Positions 19,043 through 27,602 of a stretch of DNA of 64,000 bases are shown here, one piece after another (within the stretch, counting starts at the first letter, position 1; every line of letters starts with the position of its first letter). The notes beneath the pieces are model-generated. The model was not told where the DNA came from. It made no database searches and saw only the letters and a list, made by a program, of their open reading frames with translations. Origin of the DNA: Actinomycetes bacterium (GTDB lineage Bacteria > Actinomycetota > Acidimicrobiia > Acidimicrobiales > Bog-793); assembly GCA_021796535.1 (NCBI GenBank), contig JAKABW010000012.1, positions 1 through 64,000 of the forward strand, written 5' to 3'. A program made the position numbers and the translations under genes.

Positions 19043-20332
19043 TCAGTTCTCTTCGGTAAGACTTTGCTGCCAACCGGTCTGAGGTTCTTGCCCGTCGGAC
19101 GCATAGAACAATTGGCTTCCGGGGGGCTCCAAGCCCAGGTGTCTCCAGGCCGCGGGAGAAGGCACACGCCCCCGCGGCGTACGCAGAATCAACCCGGCCC
19201 GCAACAAATACGGTTCATAGACGTCTTCCAAAGTATCCGGTTCTTCCCCCAGGCTGACCGCCAAAGTGGACAACCCGACGGGCCGGCCTTCAAAACGCAC
19301 GCAGAGCACTTCAAGAATTTGGCGGTCCAAATTATCGAGACCCAACTTGTCTACGCCGAAGATCTCACAGCCTTGCACTGCCGATTCTTCTGTGATGACG
19401 CCCCGACCCCTGACCTGTACAAAATCCCGAACCCGTCTGAGCAGACGTATGGCGAGTCTTGGAGTGCCGCGTGATCTTTTGGCTATCTCCCAAGCCCCTT
19501 CTTCGTCTATCAGAACGTCCAACAACTTCGCTGTCCTAAAAACTATCGCACGCAACTCTTCGATGCCGTAGTGATCGAGACGCGCCACAAAGCCGAAACG
19601 ATCGCGGAGCGGTCCCGTGACAAGACCCGTTCTCGTGGTGGCTCCCACCAGTGTAAAAGAGGGAAGGGTAAGCCTGATGGCCTGGGCGGAAGGTCCTTTT
19701 CCTATCACGATATCAATGGCCTGATCTTCCATGGCCGGATACAAAACCTCTTCCACGGCCCTGGAAAGCCTGTGGATTTCGTCTATAAAGAGCACGTCGC
19801 CGGCGGCGAGACCGCTCAAAATCGCCGCCAAGTCGCCCCCGCGGGCCAATACCGGACCGGATGTGACCTGTATTTTGGTACCCATCTCATTGGCCACGAT
19901 CGAAGCCAGGGTTGTTTTGCCGAGCCCCGGGGGGCCGGCAAACAGAATATGATCCACGGATTGGGATCTCTGCCTGGCGGCTTCGATCAAAATGGAAAGG
20001 TGCTCGCGCAGTTCCCTCTGTCCGACAAACTCAGTCAAATATCTCGGTCTGAGTCCGGCCTCCAAGACCTCTTCCGGCATATCGGCCAAGGGGGATACCG
20101 CCCGTTCCCTTTTGCCCGAATCAGCTTTGCTGTCCGCCTGACTTTCGTATGTAGTTGTGTCTTTTTCCCCACTTGCATATTCTTCGGGTATTTCGCGGCG
20201 TCCGTCGGCAGAAATTAAGCGGTTTTTTTCGGGGGAATTCCGAGCCCCGCGACCGGGAAGGGCGGAGAAATCTTCTTCCCCCTCCGGAAGAGAGGAGTCT
20301 GTGTTGTCAATAATTTCTCTTCTGGGGCTCAT
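19043..20332 (-). CDS. ruvB: Holliday junction branch migration ATPase RuvB
   Basis: RuvB is the hexameric AAA+ motor that drives branch migration on RuvA-bound Holliday junctions. It has Walker A GPPGLGKTT, Walker B LFIDEIHRL, sensor 1 GATTRTG, the arginine finger region GPLRDRFG, and a C-terminal winged helix. At 429 residues it is about 85 longer than usual. The extra is an acidic, low-complexity N-terminal extension, and the conserved LRPRYLTEFVGQ begins near residue 96. The start overlaps the ruvA stop by 4 bases, although a shorter start cannot be excluded. Confidence 0.96.
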   Translation of the reverse strand: MSPRREIIDNTDSSLPEGEEDFSALPGRGARNSPEKNRLISADGRREIPEEYASGEKDTTTYESQADSKADSGKRERAVSPLADMPEEVLEAGLRPRYLTEFVGQRELREHLSILIEAARQRSQSVDHILFAGPPGLGKTTLASIVANEMGTKIQVTSGPVLARGGDLAAILSGLAAGDVLFIDEIHRLSRAVEEVLYPAMEDQAIDIVIGKGPSAQAIRLTLPSFTLVGATTRTGLVTGPLRDRFGFVARLDHYGIEELRAIVFRTAKLLDVLIDEEGAWEIAKRSRGTPRLAIRLLRRVRDFVQVRGRGVITEESAVQGCEIFGVDKLGLDNLDRQILEVLCVRFEGRPVGLSTLAVSLGEEPDTLEDVYEPYLLRAGLILRTPRGRVPSPAAWRHLGLEPPGSQLFYASDGQEPQTGWQQSLTEEN

Positions 20333-21009
20333 CTTTGTCTGACCAGACTTTGTAAAGACATCCTCAGCATATCTTCGGTGCTCAGCACGGACAACTCCTC
20401 CCCGCCGAGGCGTGCGAGGACGTCCAAGGCTCCTTTTATCTCTTCGGTGCCGTAGCCGAGCGACTTTAAAGCCTCCCCCACCAAAAAAACTTCTTTGGAG
20501 AAACCGGCAAAATCGGCCGCGTGAAATACAAATGAAGACGGATCGGAAACGGGAATGCCGACATTGGAATCGGCAGACATGAGCCAGCTTGTCTTGGCCA
20601 ACTTCTCCCCCAGTTCGATCACCAGCCGCTGTGCCGTTTTTTTCCCGACGCCGGGCACTTTTGTCAAAACCTCCAAATCGGAGTTGACTATCGCAGAAAT
20701 CAGGTTGGATACATCTCCCAAAGCCAAAAATGACATCGCCAGGGAAGGTCCCACCCCGTTGGCCGTCAGCAATAACTCAAAAAAGGACCTTTCCTCGGAA
20801 GAAAGAAATCCGTACAGAGAAATGGCGGATTCCCTGATGTGTGTGTAGATCTTTAGACTTATCGCCGTTTCGGAACGACCCAGCTGCTCCAAAGTTTTTT
20901 TTGAAATTGTCACTCTGTATCCCACACCGCTGACCGCCAACGACACTTGCGCCGTCGCGTCGGCAACCGATATGACTTCTTCCAGGTTGCCGTTCAAAGA
21001 AGCGATCAT
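20329..21009 (-). CDS. ruvA: Holliday junction DNA-binding protein RuvA
   Basis: RuvA, 226 residues, forms the tetramer that holds the Holliday junction. It has an N-terminal OB domain (MIASLNGNLEE), two helix-hairpin-helix motifs (GVGPSLAMSFLAL and VPGVGKKTAQRLVIEL), and the C-terminal domain III that contacts RuvB (ALKSLGYGTEEIKGAL). It overlaps both neighbours by 4 bases, giving a coupled ruvC-ruvA-ruvB unit. Confidence 0.96.
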   Translation of the reverse strand: MIASLNGNLEEVISVADATAQVSLAVSGVGYRVTISKKTLEQLGRSETAISLKIYTHIRESAISLYGFLSSEERSFFELLLTANGVGPSLAMSFLALGDVSNLISAIVNSDLEVLTKVPGVGKKTAQRLVIELGEKLAKTSWLMSADSNVGIPVSDPSSFVFHAADFAGFSKEVFLVGEALKSLGYGTEEIKGALDVLARLGGEELSVLSTEDMLRMSLQSLVRQR

Positions 21010-21533
21010 CCGAGACCTCCCGCCTGCTGCGTTCTGGACATGTGAAATCTGGCCGCGTGTGCTATACGCCTGGAGGCCAGATGACAGTAGGCAAGCGCCA
21101 GGGCGTCGGCCACATCCGGCGGACTCGGAAGAGTTTCCAAGCGGAGTAAAGACATCATCATTTTTTGTACCTGATTTTTTGAGGCTCCGCCGTAGCCGGC
21201 CACCGCCAGCTTGACTTCGTTGGAGGTATATTCCGCTATCTCCAAGTTAAACTCGGAAGCCGTAAGCAGAGCGACCCCGCTTGCCTGTCCGACGGACATG
21301 GCCGTTTTGGCGTTGGTCTGAAAAAACACCCTTTCCACCACCACCGTATCCAGTTGCTGTTCTTGCAATAACTTACGCAATTCGAAGCGCAGTTCCGCCA
21401 ACCTGTCCGGAACGGGCAGCGACGGATCGGTGGTGATGAGTCCGGCTTTTATTACCGTTGTAAACCGGTTACTTTGTGCCAGCAAGCCGTAACCGCAACG
21501 GGACAAACCGGGGTCTATGCCTAAAACAAACAT
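21006..21533 (-). CDS. ruvC: Holliday junction resolvase RuvC
   Basis: RuvC, 175 residues, cuts Holliday junctions symmetrically. The RNase H-like fold and its acidic residues are visible: Asp7 in GIDPG, Glu67 in VVVERVF, and the two C-terminal Asp residues in PDVADALALAYCH. It is the first gene of ruvCAB and lies 70 bases after yebC. Confidence 0.96.
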   Translation of the reverse strand: MFVLGIDPGLSRCGYGLLAQSNRFTTVIKAGLITTDPSLPVPDRLAELRFELRKLLQEQQLDTVVVERVFFQTNAKTAMSVGQASGVALLTASEFNLEIAEYTSNEVKLAVAGYGGASKNQVQKMMMSLLRLETLPSPPDVADALALAYCHLASRRIAHAARFHMSRTQQAGGLG

Positions 21534-21603
21534 ATGTTCGATACTAGTATATCCGACCGAACAAATAAAGCATATTTGTCTGTCTTTGTTGCAATCGCAG
21601 CCG

Positions 21604-22353
21604 TTAGGCGGTAATTGCGGCCAACAGCTCGTCCGGAATCACCAAATTGGACCATACGTTCTGCACGTCGTCATTTTCCTCCAGGAGATCAATGACGTGC
21701 AAAACCTTCCTGGCCATGGCTTCCTCGGCCACTTCCGTCTGGTTTGAAGATACCATTGCCAAATCGGCCGATTCGTATTTTATGCCTCTTTGCACCAAAG
21801 CGTCCCTGATGCGGTTGAAGTCCGCGGCGGCGCAGGTGATCACCCAGGAGTTCTGCTCCAAAACTATGTCTTCGGCTTCAAGCTCCAGGGAAAGAGCCAT
21901 TGCGTCGTCTTCGGATATCGAGTCCGGAATTGCGATGACACCTTTCCTCTCGAATTGCCAAGCCACCGCCCCGGGTTCGGCCATGGAGCCTCCGTTACGG
22001 GAAAAAACTGTTCGCACCTCGGCGCTGGTGCGGTTTCTGTTGTCGGTCAGGCATTCCACGATCAGGGCGACTCCGCCGGGAGCATAGCCCTCGTAGTTGA
22101 TGGCTTCGTAACGTACGCCTTCCAGCTCTCCGGTACCGCGCTTTATGGCGCGCTCAATTGTTTCCATGGGCACGGAGGCGTCTCTGGCCTTTTGAAACAT
22201 GGTGCGCAAAGTGGCGTTTGCGTTGATATCGCTGCCGCCTTCTCTGGCGGCCACTTCAACTTGTCGTATCAGCTTGGCAAACAGCTTGGACCTGGCTTTA
22301 TCTTTGGCGCCTTTTTGGTGTTTGGTGGTTGCCCATTTTGAATGGCCTGACAA
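21604..22353 (-). CDS. YebC/PmpR family regulator
   Basis: A 249-residue YebC/TACO1 family protein beginning with the hallmark MSGHSKWATTKHQKG. Family members act as transcription regulators or as translation factors that relieve ribosome stalling; which applies here cannot be told. The gene sits immediately before ruvC, the order seen in most actinobacteria. Confidence 0.94.
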   Translation of the reverse strand: MSGHSKWATTKHQKGAKDKARSKLFAKLIRQVEVAAREGGSDINANATLRTMFQKARDASVPMETIERAIKRGTGELEGVRYEAINYEGYAPGGVALIVECLTDNRNRTSAEVRTVFSRNGGSMAEPGAVAWQFERKGVIAIPDSISEDDAMALSLELEAEDIVLEQNSWVITCAAADFNRIRDALVQRGIKYESADLAMVSSNQTEVAEEAMARKVLHVIDLLEENDDVQNVWSNLVIPDELLAAITA

Positions 22354-22445
22354 TGGCTTCCTCCCGTTGTAAAAAGTAATTTTATGCTACTAAAATTTTA
22401 TTCGTAAAAATATTTCAAATGAATAAAAAACGTCTGCCGGTGCCG

Positions 22446-23264
22446 TCACATTTCGGTCAGGATCTGCATTCTTCCTTCCACGCTCAGCATCTCCGCAAAA
22501 ACGCTGCTTTCCGACCGGGACCTGAATACCGGCACAAGCCAAAGCGCTCCGGTCAGTGTCAGAACATATCCCTGGAGGCGCTCCGGAACCTCCTTCATCG
22601 AAGCGGCTTTATTTAGGGCAGAATACAAACCGGGGGGGTATTTTGTCAGCAATACGGCTGTTTGGTCGACAAAAAAAGCTCTGTTTGCCCCCGTCAATCT
22701 GAGTAAAAAGGCCGCTGAAGAAGGCCGGATCAGACTCGGTATCGCCATGAGTTTTACGGCAAGCGCCGACACCTTTTCTTCTTTCCGCCTCAGCGCGGCC
22801 ACCTGAGCGGCCACGACGGCTTCCAGTTCGATTCTGTCCAGCGAAGACAAAACCCCGGTGGTAAACACCAACGCCGACTTTTTGGCGGGCATGGCTATGG
22901 CCAAGCCGTTGACGCAGTCGTCGTCGTCGGTTATATACACTTCCGGTATGCTTACTCCCGCGGCCAGACAGAGGTTTTCCAACAGACCGAAAAGTCTCGG
23001 TTCTATCCGAGCGTTCAGTTTGATGGCACCGATTTGTTTTAAAATTCTTCTGCTCGAACCCAGAAATGCGGATACGGCGGCGGCGCTCAGAAGGACAACC
23101 GCCACAATCACGGCCGGCACAACGCCGAGGAACAATGCTCCGAACAGACAAAGCAAAACGGCGGCGGCGCTCAGAAAGAACAAGACGACCTTGGCAGACT
23201 TGACGGCGGGAGGAAATTGTACCGCGGCACGGGAATCTATGTCTGAGTTATTTTTTTTCGGCAT
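22446..23264 (-). CDS. M48/HtpX-like membrane protein lacking the HExxH site
   Basis: A 272-residue protein with two hydrophobic helices near the N-terminus (about 25-67) and an HtpX/M48-type body (about 75-200). Family landmarks are IPEVYITDDDDCVNGLAIA and LDRIELEAVVA. The zinc-binding HExxH that should follow ELEAV reads AAQVAA: residues 153, 154 and 157 are Ala, Gln and Ala instead of His, Glu and His. The protein is therefore predicted to have no protease activity and may be a pseudoenzyme or scaffold. It lies between yebC and the PIM genes, where M48 genes are often found in this lineage. Confidence 0.75.
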   Translation of the reverse strand: MPKKNNSDIDSRAAVQFPPAVKSAKVVLFFLSAAAVLLCLFGALFLGVVPAVIVAVVLLSAAAVSAFLGSSRRILKQIGAIKLNARIEPRLFGLLENLCLAAGVSIPEVYITDDDDCVNGLAIAMPAKKSALVFTTGVLSSLDRIELEAVVAAQVAALRRKEEKVSALAVKLMAIPSLIRPSSAAFLLRLTGANRAFFVDQTAVLLTKYPPGLYSALNKAASMKEVPERLQGYVLTLTGALWLVPVFRSRSESSVFAEMLSVEGRMQILTEM

Positions 23265-23406
23265 TTTGATCCAATTGTTGAATGGCGTTTTTAAAATTAT
23301 AACAGCGGTTGGAGCCGGGGGGGAAATTTCTCCCGCCGTAAATGCTCAATAATATCCATTATTTTGGCCGGAACGCCGGATGGGATCAAAATATCGCATA
23401 AAGCCT

Positions 23407-24741
23407 CTAGCCGTGCTCCGCCAAATCCGGGTTATTCCCGGCGGCGGCGACACTTGCGGCAAAGTCGGCCAAATACCTCTTCGCCAAATTGGCGACGGAG
23501 AACTGCCTTGCCCTCAAAAGACCTTTGGCGACAAGTTCTTCTCTCAAAAGCGGATCTTTCATCAGAGATTCGACGGCGGTCCGCAGTGCTTCCGGGTCGT
23601 TGGGGGGCACAAACAAAGCGGCGTCCCCGGCCGAAGCCCGATGCCCCGGGATATTGGAACAAACAACGGGGACGGAAAGAGCCATGGCCTCCAAAACGAC
23701 TATGCCAAACGATTCTCCCCCGAGAGCCGGAGCAACCAAAAGATCGGTTCCTTTCACACGGGCATACATTTCGTCCTCAGGCAACCTGCCAAGCCAGAAA
23801 ACGTTTGCCAAAAAAGAATATTTGCTCTGCAGTCTGGCCATTTCCGCGCCGGCTCCCAAGACGCTGAGGCGGATTTTCCCTTCCAGTCCGGCCAGGGCTT
23901 CCAACAACACTTCAAGCCCCTTGCGCGGTTCCAATCTGCCGACAAAACACAGGTCAAATATGTCCTCGTTGCTGCCGAGATGGGGATTTATGCCGCTCAG
24001 GTATTCCAAATCCACTCCGTTGAATACTATGGAGACTCTTTGGGAATTTTTTACCCCGACGACCTTGGCCAAAGTATGCTGCGCCGGTTTTGAGACCGCA
24101 TAACAAAGATTCAGCTTCGAATAAATACCCCTGAAGAAAAGGCCGGCCGTCTTGTAAGCGCGCCCCGCGCCGCTTCTGTGAAACGTAGCCGCCACAATTG
24201 CCGGCTTGACGCCGTTTGCCTTTTTGGCCCGCAAAGAAGCCGCCAAAGAAAGGACCGGCACAAAAGGTTCGTGGATGTGCACGACGTCGGGAGACCACCC
24301 CCGGACGGTTTTCAACATTTCGTAAGCGGCTCTCGGAGACAGGGTGACCGGAGCCACCGAACCGTTGGCCGGAACGGCCGAGGACTTGCCGACGGTATGA
24401 AAAACCATCGTGTCCGGCCGCCGTGGGCGGGCCGTTTCCGGAAAAGCGGAGGAATAACTTTTTGCCGGCCTTTTGCCTTGGGAATCTTTTCGAAAACGTC
24501 TTGCGGCCAGTCTCGACCCAAAATTACCTTGCTTGCGGTCCGGGACGGCGGTTCTTTTGGACTTGTCGTGACCTTCCGGGGGAGAATACGTCTCATGGGG
24601 AATCCCTTCAGGCATTGCCCCGGGAGCAATTAAAAGAACCTCGTGGCCGTCTGCGACGAATTGCCGCGACAGCAAAATCGATTGATTTTGCACGCCACCG
24701 GGCATGGAAAGGCTGTAGGAGCAAATGACGCATATTTTCAT
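23407..24741 (-). CDS. pimA: PimA-like phosphatidylinositol mannosyltransferase
   Basis: A GT-B fold glycosyltransferase of family GT4, probably transferring the first mannose from GDP-mannose to phosphatidylinositol at the cytoplasmic membrane. It opens with ICSYSLSMPGGVQNQ, keeps the acceptor-site VVHIHEPFVP, and has the donor-side FVGRLEPRKGLEVLLEA and ALGGESFGIVVLEAMA with the EX7E pattern. At 444 residues it is about 60 longer than mycobacterial PimA, because of a basic Lys/Arg/Pro-rich insertion at about 52-110. It overlaps the acyltransferase gene by 4 bases. Confidence 0.85.
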   Translation of the reverse strand: MKICVICSYSLSMPGGVQNQSILLSRQFVADGHEVLLIAPGAMPEGIPHETYSPPEGHDKSKRTAVPDRKQGNFGSRLAARRFRKDSQGKRPAKSYSSAFPETARPRRPDTMVFHTVGKSSAVPANGSVAPVTLSPRAAYEMLKTVRGWSPDVVHIHEPFVPVLSLAASLRAKKANGVKPAIVAATFHRSGAGRAYKTAGLFFRGIYSKLNLCYAVSKPAQHTLAKVVGVKNSQRVSIVFNGVDLEYLSGINPHLGSNEDIFDLCFVGRLEPRKGLEVLLEALAGLEGKIRLSVLGAGAEMARLQSKYSFLANVFWLGRLPEDEMYARVKGTDLLVAPALGGESFGIVVLEAMALSVPVVCSNIPGHRASAGDAALFVPPNDPEALRTAVESLMKDPLLREELVAKGLLRARQFSVANLAKRYLADFAASVAAAGNNPDLAEHG

Positions 24742-25691
24742 ACGCCGCTATTTCCGGATATTTGCCGCTGAATGCCGCCGACAACGGGGTTTTCTTCAAG
24801 AAAAATCGGCTGGAATACGTGCCACTGGGAAGGTGCTTTTTTGATGAGAACTTCAAAATTGCGCGCCAATTCCTGGGTAACCCTGGTCACGTCTTGTTTT
24901 ATCCCGGCATACCTTTTTGTGTCGACGGCCGGCAAGATAACTCCGTGCGCCCTGCCATGTGCAAGCTGATAAACGGCACACGGCAGGAGGACGGCATCGT
25001 TGTGCAACGCCAAAAGCGCCGGGCCGCCCGGAAGCTTGGCGGATCTGCCAAAAAATTCGACTTCTATGCCGCCGCCCGAAATATCCCTGTCAGAAACCAA
25101 AGCCACCATTCCTTTGTTTTTCAAAACCTTTGCCAGCGCAGAGCTTGCATCGGAAGCGAGAGGAATGATTTTCAGACCCAGCTTTTCGCGTTTTTGCTTA
25201 AACCATTCGAACAAAGAGGGCGGCTGAATTGCTTCGGCCACAGTGGTAACCTGCCAGCCCTGCCTGGCAAACCAGAGCGCCCCTATCTCCCAGGAACCCA
25301 AATGGGGCAAAGCCAGAATTACTTTGCCGTTTGTCTCGATGGCCTCGGTGAGAAATTCCTCGCCCTCGATCGACCAATATTTTTCCAAAGCTGCCACGGA
25401 TCCCGATCTGAGTCCGGCTACTTCGGCCCAATACCTCCCGTAGTCTTTATAGGCCTGGTGCACGGCTTGCTCCAGCTCGTCCTGGGATTGTGTCTGCAGG
25501 ACGGCTTGCAGGTTATTTTTGACGGTTGCAAACTGAGAAGGGGATCTCTTTGAGAGACGCACAGCCACTGATTCCGCCAAATAGATGGCGATTCGCTGTG
25601 GTATCAATGATAAAAATAAAGCCGTCGTGCGATAAAGCAAATAAGCTTTTTTCAGCCTTATAGCTTCACTTTTGGAATTCATAAATAACAC
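24738..25691 (-). CDS. PatA-like phosphatidylinositol mannoside acyltransferase
   Basis: A 317-residue member of the lysophospholipid/lauroyl acyltransferase family. The catalytic HLGSWE (HX4E) motif is near residue 130, with SDRDISGGGIEVEFFGR further on. In actinobacteria the homologue between pgsA and pimA acylates the mannose of PIM1/PIM2. It overlaps pimA by 4 bases, supporting that role. There is no signal peptide; an amphipathic N-terminus suggests a peripheral inner-membrane location. Confidence 0.86.
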   Translation of the reverse strand: MLFMNSKSEAIRLKKAYLLYRTTALFLSLIPQRIAIYLAESVAVRLSKRSPSQFATVKNNLQAVLQTQSQDELEQAVHQAYKDYGRYWAEVAGLRSGSVAALEKYWSIEGEEFLTEAIETNGKVILALPHLGSWEIGALWFARQGWQVTTVAEAIQPPSLFEWFKQKREKLGLKIIPLASDASSALAKVLKNKGMVALVSDRDISGGGIEVEFFGRSAKLPGGPALLALHNDAVLLPCAVYQLAHGRAHGVILPAVDTKRYAGIKQDVTRVTQELARNFEVLIKKAPSQWHVFQPIFLEENPVVGGIQRQISGNSGV

Positions 25692-25863
25692 CTGTTTGCC
25701 GTGACTCTCTTGTACCGAACATACGCATGCGGAATGAGAACCGTATTCTGTTTATCCGATACTAGCAACAATCTCAAAAATAAGCTGACTTTGTCGCCAT
25801 TTATCGCCGGCGTCGCAATACGGGGCAAGGAAAAACCGTAGGCAACTATTTATTTTGATCGCG

Positions 25864-26805
25864 TTATTTTTGATCGCGCTTTTCTCTGCGTACTTTTTTT
25901 CTTTCGGCAAACAGGCCTTGACCTTCGTTAAAATGAAAGAGCGGTTCCCCGGCTGTGCGGATGCGGGTCGCTCGTCTGCGGGAAGTCCGCGAGGAGAGAT
26001 TCGTTCCGTGCTTCCTCTTATAATAATTTAGATACCAATCTTTGCCTTGAGAGGCGGGGGCGCCGCGCCGGGAACGCCAGATTGAGTAAACTTTTGGATT
26101 TTTCCACTCGCGCATTTGATTGGAATAATCGACTTGGGGTATCTGCATCCACACCCTGTAAAACCTGCCGATAGCCGTAGCGATGCAAAGCACCAAAAGA
26201 ACCCCCAGCATCTCTAGCAACACTATATGGAGAGCCATGGCAATTCCCAAAAAAATGAGCCGTTCGGCCCGTTCCATCAAACCGCCGCTGGCTTTCAAAC
26301 CGAGGGTTTCCGCCTTTGCCCTCTCATAAGAAATAATTTGTGCCACCGCCAAAATAGCCAGAGGGACTAAGGCATACTTGGGATGAGGACCGTCCAAAAA
26401 GTAAAATGCAACCCCGGAAAAAATAATTGCGTCGGCCACTCTGTCCGCGACGGAATCCAAAAAGGCTCCCCTCACGGATACCGTATTGGCGGCTTTGGCC
26501 ACGGAGCCGTCCAAGAAATCCATCAGGCCGCCCACCGTCAATAAAACGATGGAAACGTAAAAATAACCTTTGGCCACCAGAAAAGCCGTGGCAAACGCCA
26601 GACAAAGACCGACAACCGTGACGAAATTTGCTCTTACCCCATGGGCGGCAAGATAGGGTCCGAGTTGGTACCACTTATAAGTTTTGACGGAAGGAGAAAA
26701 GGGAAGCTCTTGTCCGGGGTTGACGTCAGGCCGCCTGTTTTCCGGGTGCTGTTCGTTGGCGGAATCAGTCGGCGAGTTTTTCTTTTTTCGATTCCCGTCG
26801 ATCAT
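25864..26805 (-). CDS. pgsA: Phosphatidylinositol(-phosphate) synthase, CDP-alcohol family
   Basis: A CDP-alcohol phosphatidyltransferase, 313 residues, with about five or six transmembrane helices. The signature D-x2-D-G-x2-A-(R)-x8-G-x3-D-x3-D is present as DFLDGSVAKAANTVSVRG followed by AFLDSVAD; the usual Arg is Lys. In this conserved cluster the enzyme makes phosphatidylinositol phosphate from CDP-diacylglycerol and inositol phosphate. The N-terminus (about 50 residues) and C-terminus (about 60, Arg-rich) extend beyond the catalytic domain. A short direct repeat of GATCGCG overlaps its 3' end (25857-25878). Confidence 0.86.
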   Translation of the reverse strand: MIDGNRKKKNSPTDSANEQHPENRRPDVNPGQELPFSPSVKTYKWYQLGPYLAAHGVRANFVTVVGLCLAFATAFLVAKGYFYVSIVLLTVGGLMDFLDGSVAKAANTVSVRGAFLDSVADRVADAIIFSGVAFYFLDGPHPKYALVPLAILAVAQIISYERAKAETLGLKASGGLMERAERLIFLGIAMALHIVLLEMLGVLLVLCIATAIGRFYRVWMQIPQVDYSNQMREWKNPKVYSIWRSRRGAPASQGKDWYLNYYKRKHGTNLSSRTSRRRATRIRTAGEPLFHFNEGQGLFAERKKVRREKRDQK

Positions 26806-26912
26806 ATGATCTCCTAATTGTTACGAATTAAACGCCGTCGGCAAGGCCGGTTGCCTCCAATTCATATTCCATACTATCAGAACATGAGTCCGCACTCGCG
26901 ATTACCAAAGCA

Positions 26913-27602
26913 CTAATCTCTCTCCAAAGACGCGTCCGTCAGCCCCGGCCAGCTTTGGGTAATCTTTTCAAAAGTTATATCGAGCGACTCGGGCAGTACC
27001 CGCGTCGCGGCAACGGCTGTCATAAAACTGGTATCGCCTGACCAGCGCGGCAGGGCATGCAAGTGTAAATGCTCCGGGATACCCGCTCCGGCCGCCCTCC
27101 CGAGGTTGGCTCCTATGTTGAATCCGTCCGGATCATAGGCTTTCCGCAGAGCCGCCACGGCCGATTTAAGCACTCTCCACACGTCTGCGTATTCGTCCTC
27201 GGAAAGTTCGTCTATGTCGCCGACATGTCTTATCGGCATGATCAGCAGGTGCCCCGTACCGTAAGGGTAAGCGTTCAAAAGCGCCATACTGGAGCGGCCG
27301 AAATAAACCAGATGACTCTCTTTGTTCGGTTTTTTGGAGGCGGCTATGCTGCAAAAGACGCATTTTTTCCGAATCTCCGTCCGGTCCTCCGCCGTGCCGT
27401 AGGAAACGTTTTCTTTTTCGCCGGGACCGTTTGCAGCACCCGTAACGGTATCCCCGGAGGCGTCGGAATCCGGACGAAGCAGAGAACTCCTTTCCTCGGA
27501 AGCGACTTTGTTGACGTAATCGGAACGCCAACCCGCCCATAACTGATCAAAGGTCACTATGGTTGTCCCTTGCTTCCGGGGTTGTTCCCTGCTTTTGAAC
27601 AT
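26913..27602 (-). CDS. HIT family hydrolase
   Basis: A 229-residue histidine-triad protein with the motif HLHLHALPRW and preceding conserved YPYGTGHLLIMP. Members hydrolyse or transfer nucleotide groups (Ap4A hydrolase/phosphorylase type). In actinobacteria it lies between thrS and pgsA, as here. The first about 70 residues are a poorly conserved extension. I kept the ATG at 27602 because GGAGG stands nine bases before it, although that start overlaps thrS by 56 bases. A GTG at 27557 would reduce the overlap to 11. Confidence 0.9.
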   Translation of the reverse strand: MFKSREQPRKQGTTIVTFDQLWAGWRSDYVNKVASEERSSLLRPDSDASGDTVTGAANGPGEKENVSYGTAEDRTEIRKKCVFCSIAASKKPNKESHLVYFGRSSMALLNAYPYGTGHLLIMPIRHVGDIDELSEDEYADVWRVLKSAVAALRKAYDPDGFNIGANLGRAAGAGIPEHLHLHALPRWSGDTSFMTAVAATRVLPESLDITFEKITQSWPGLTDASLERD

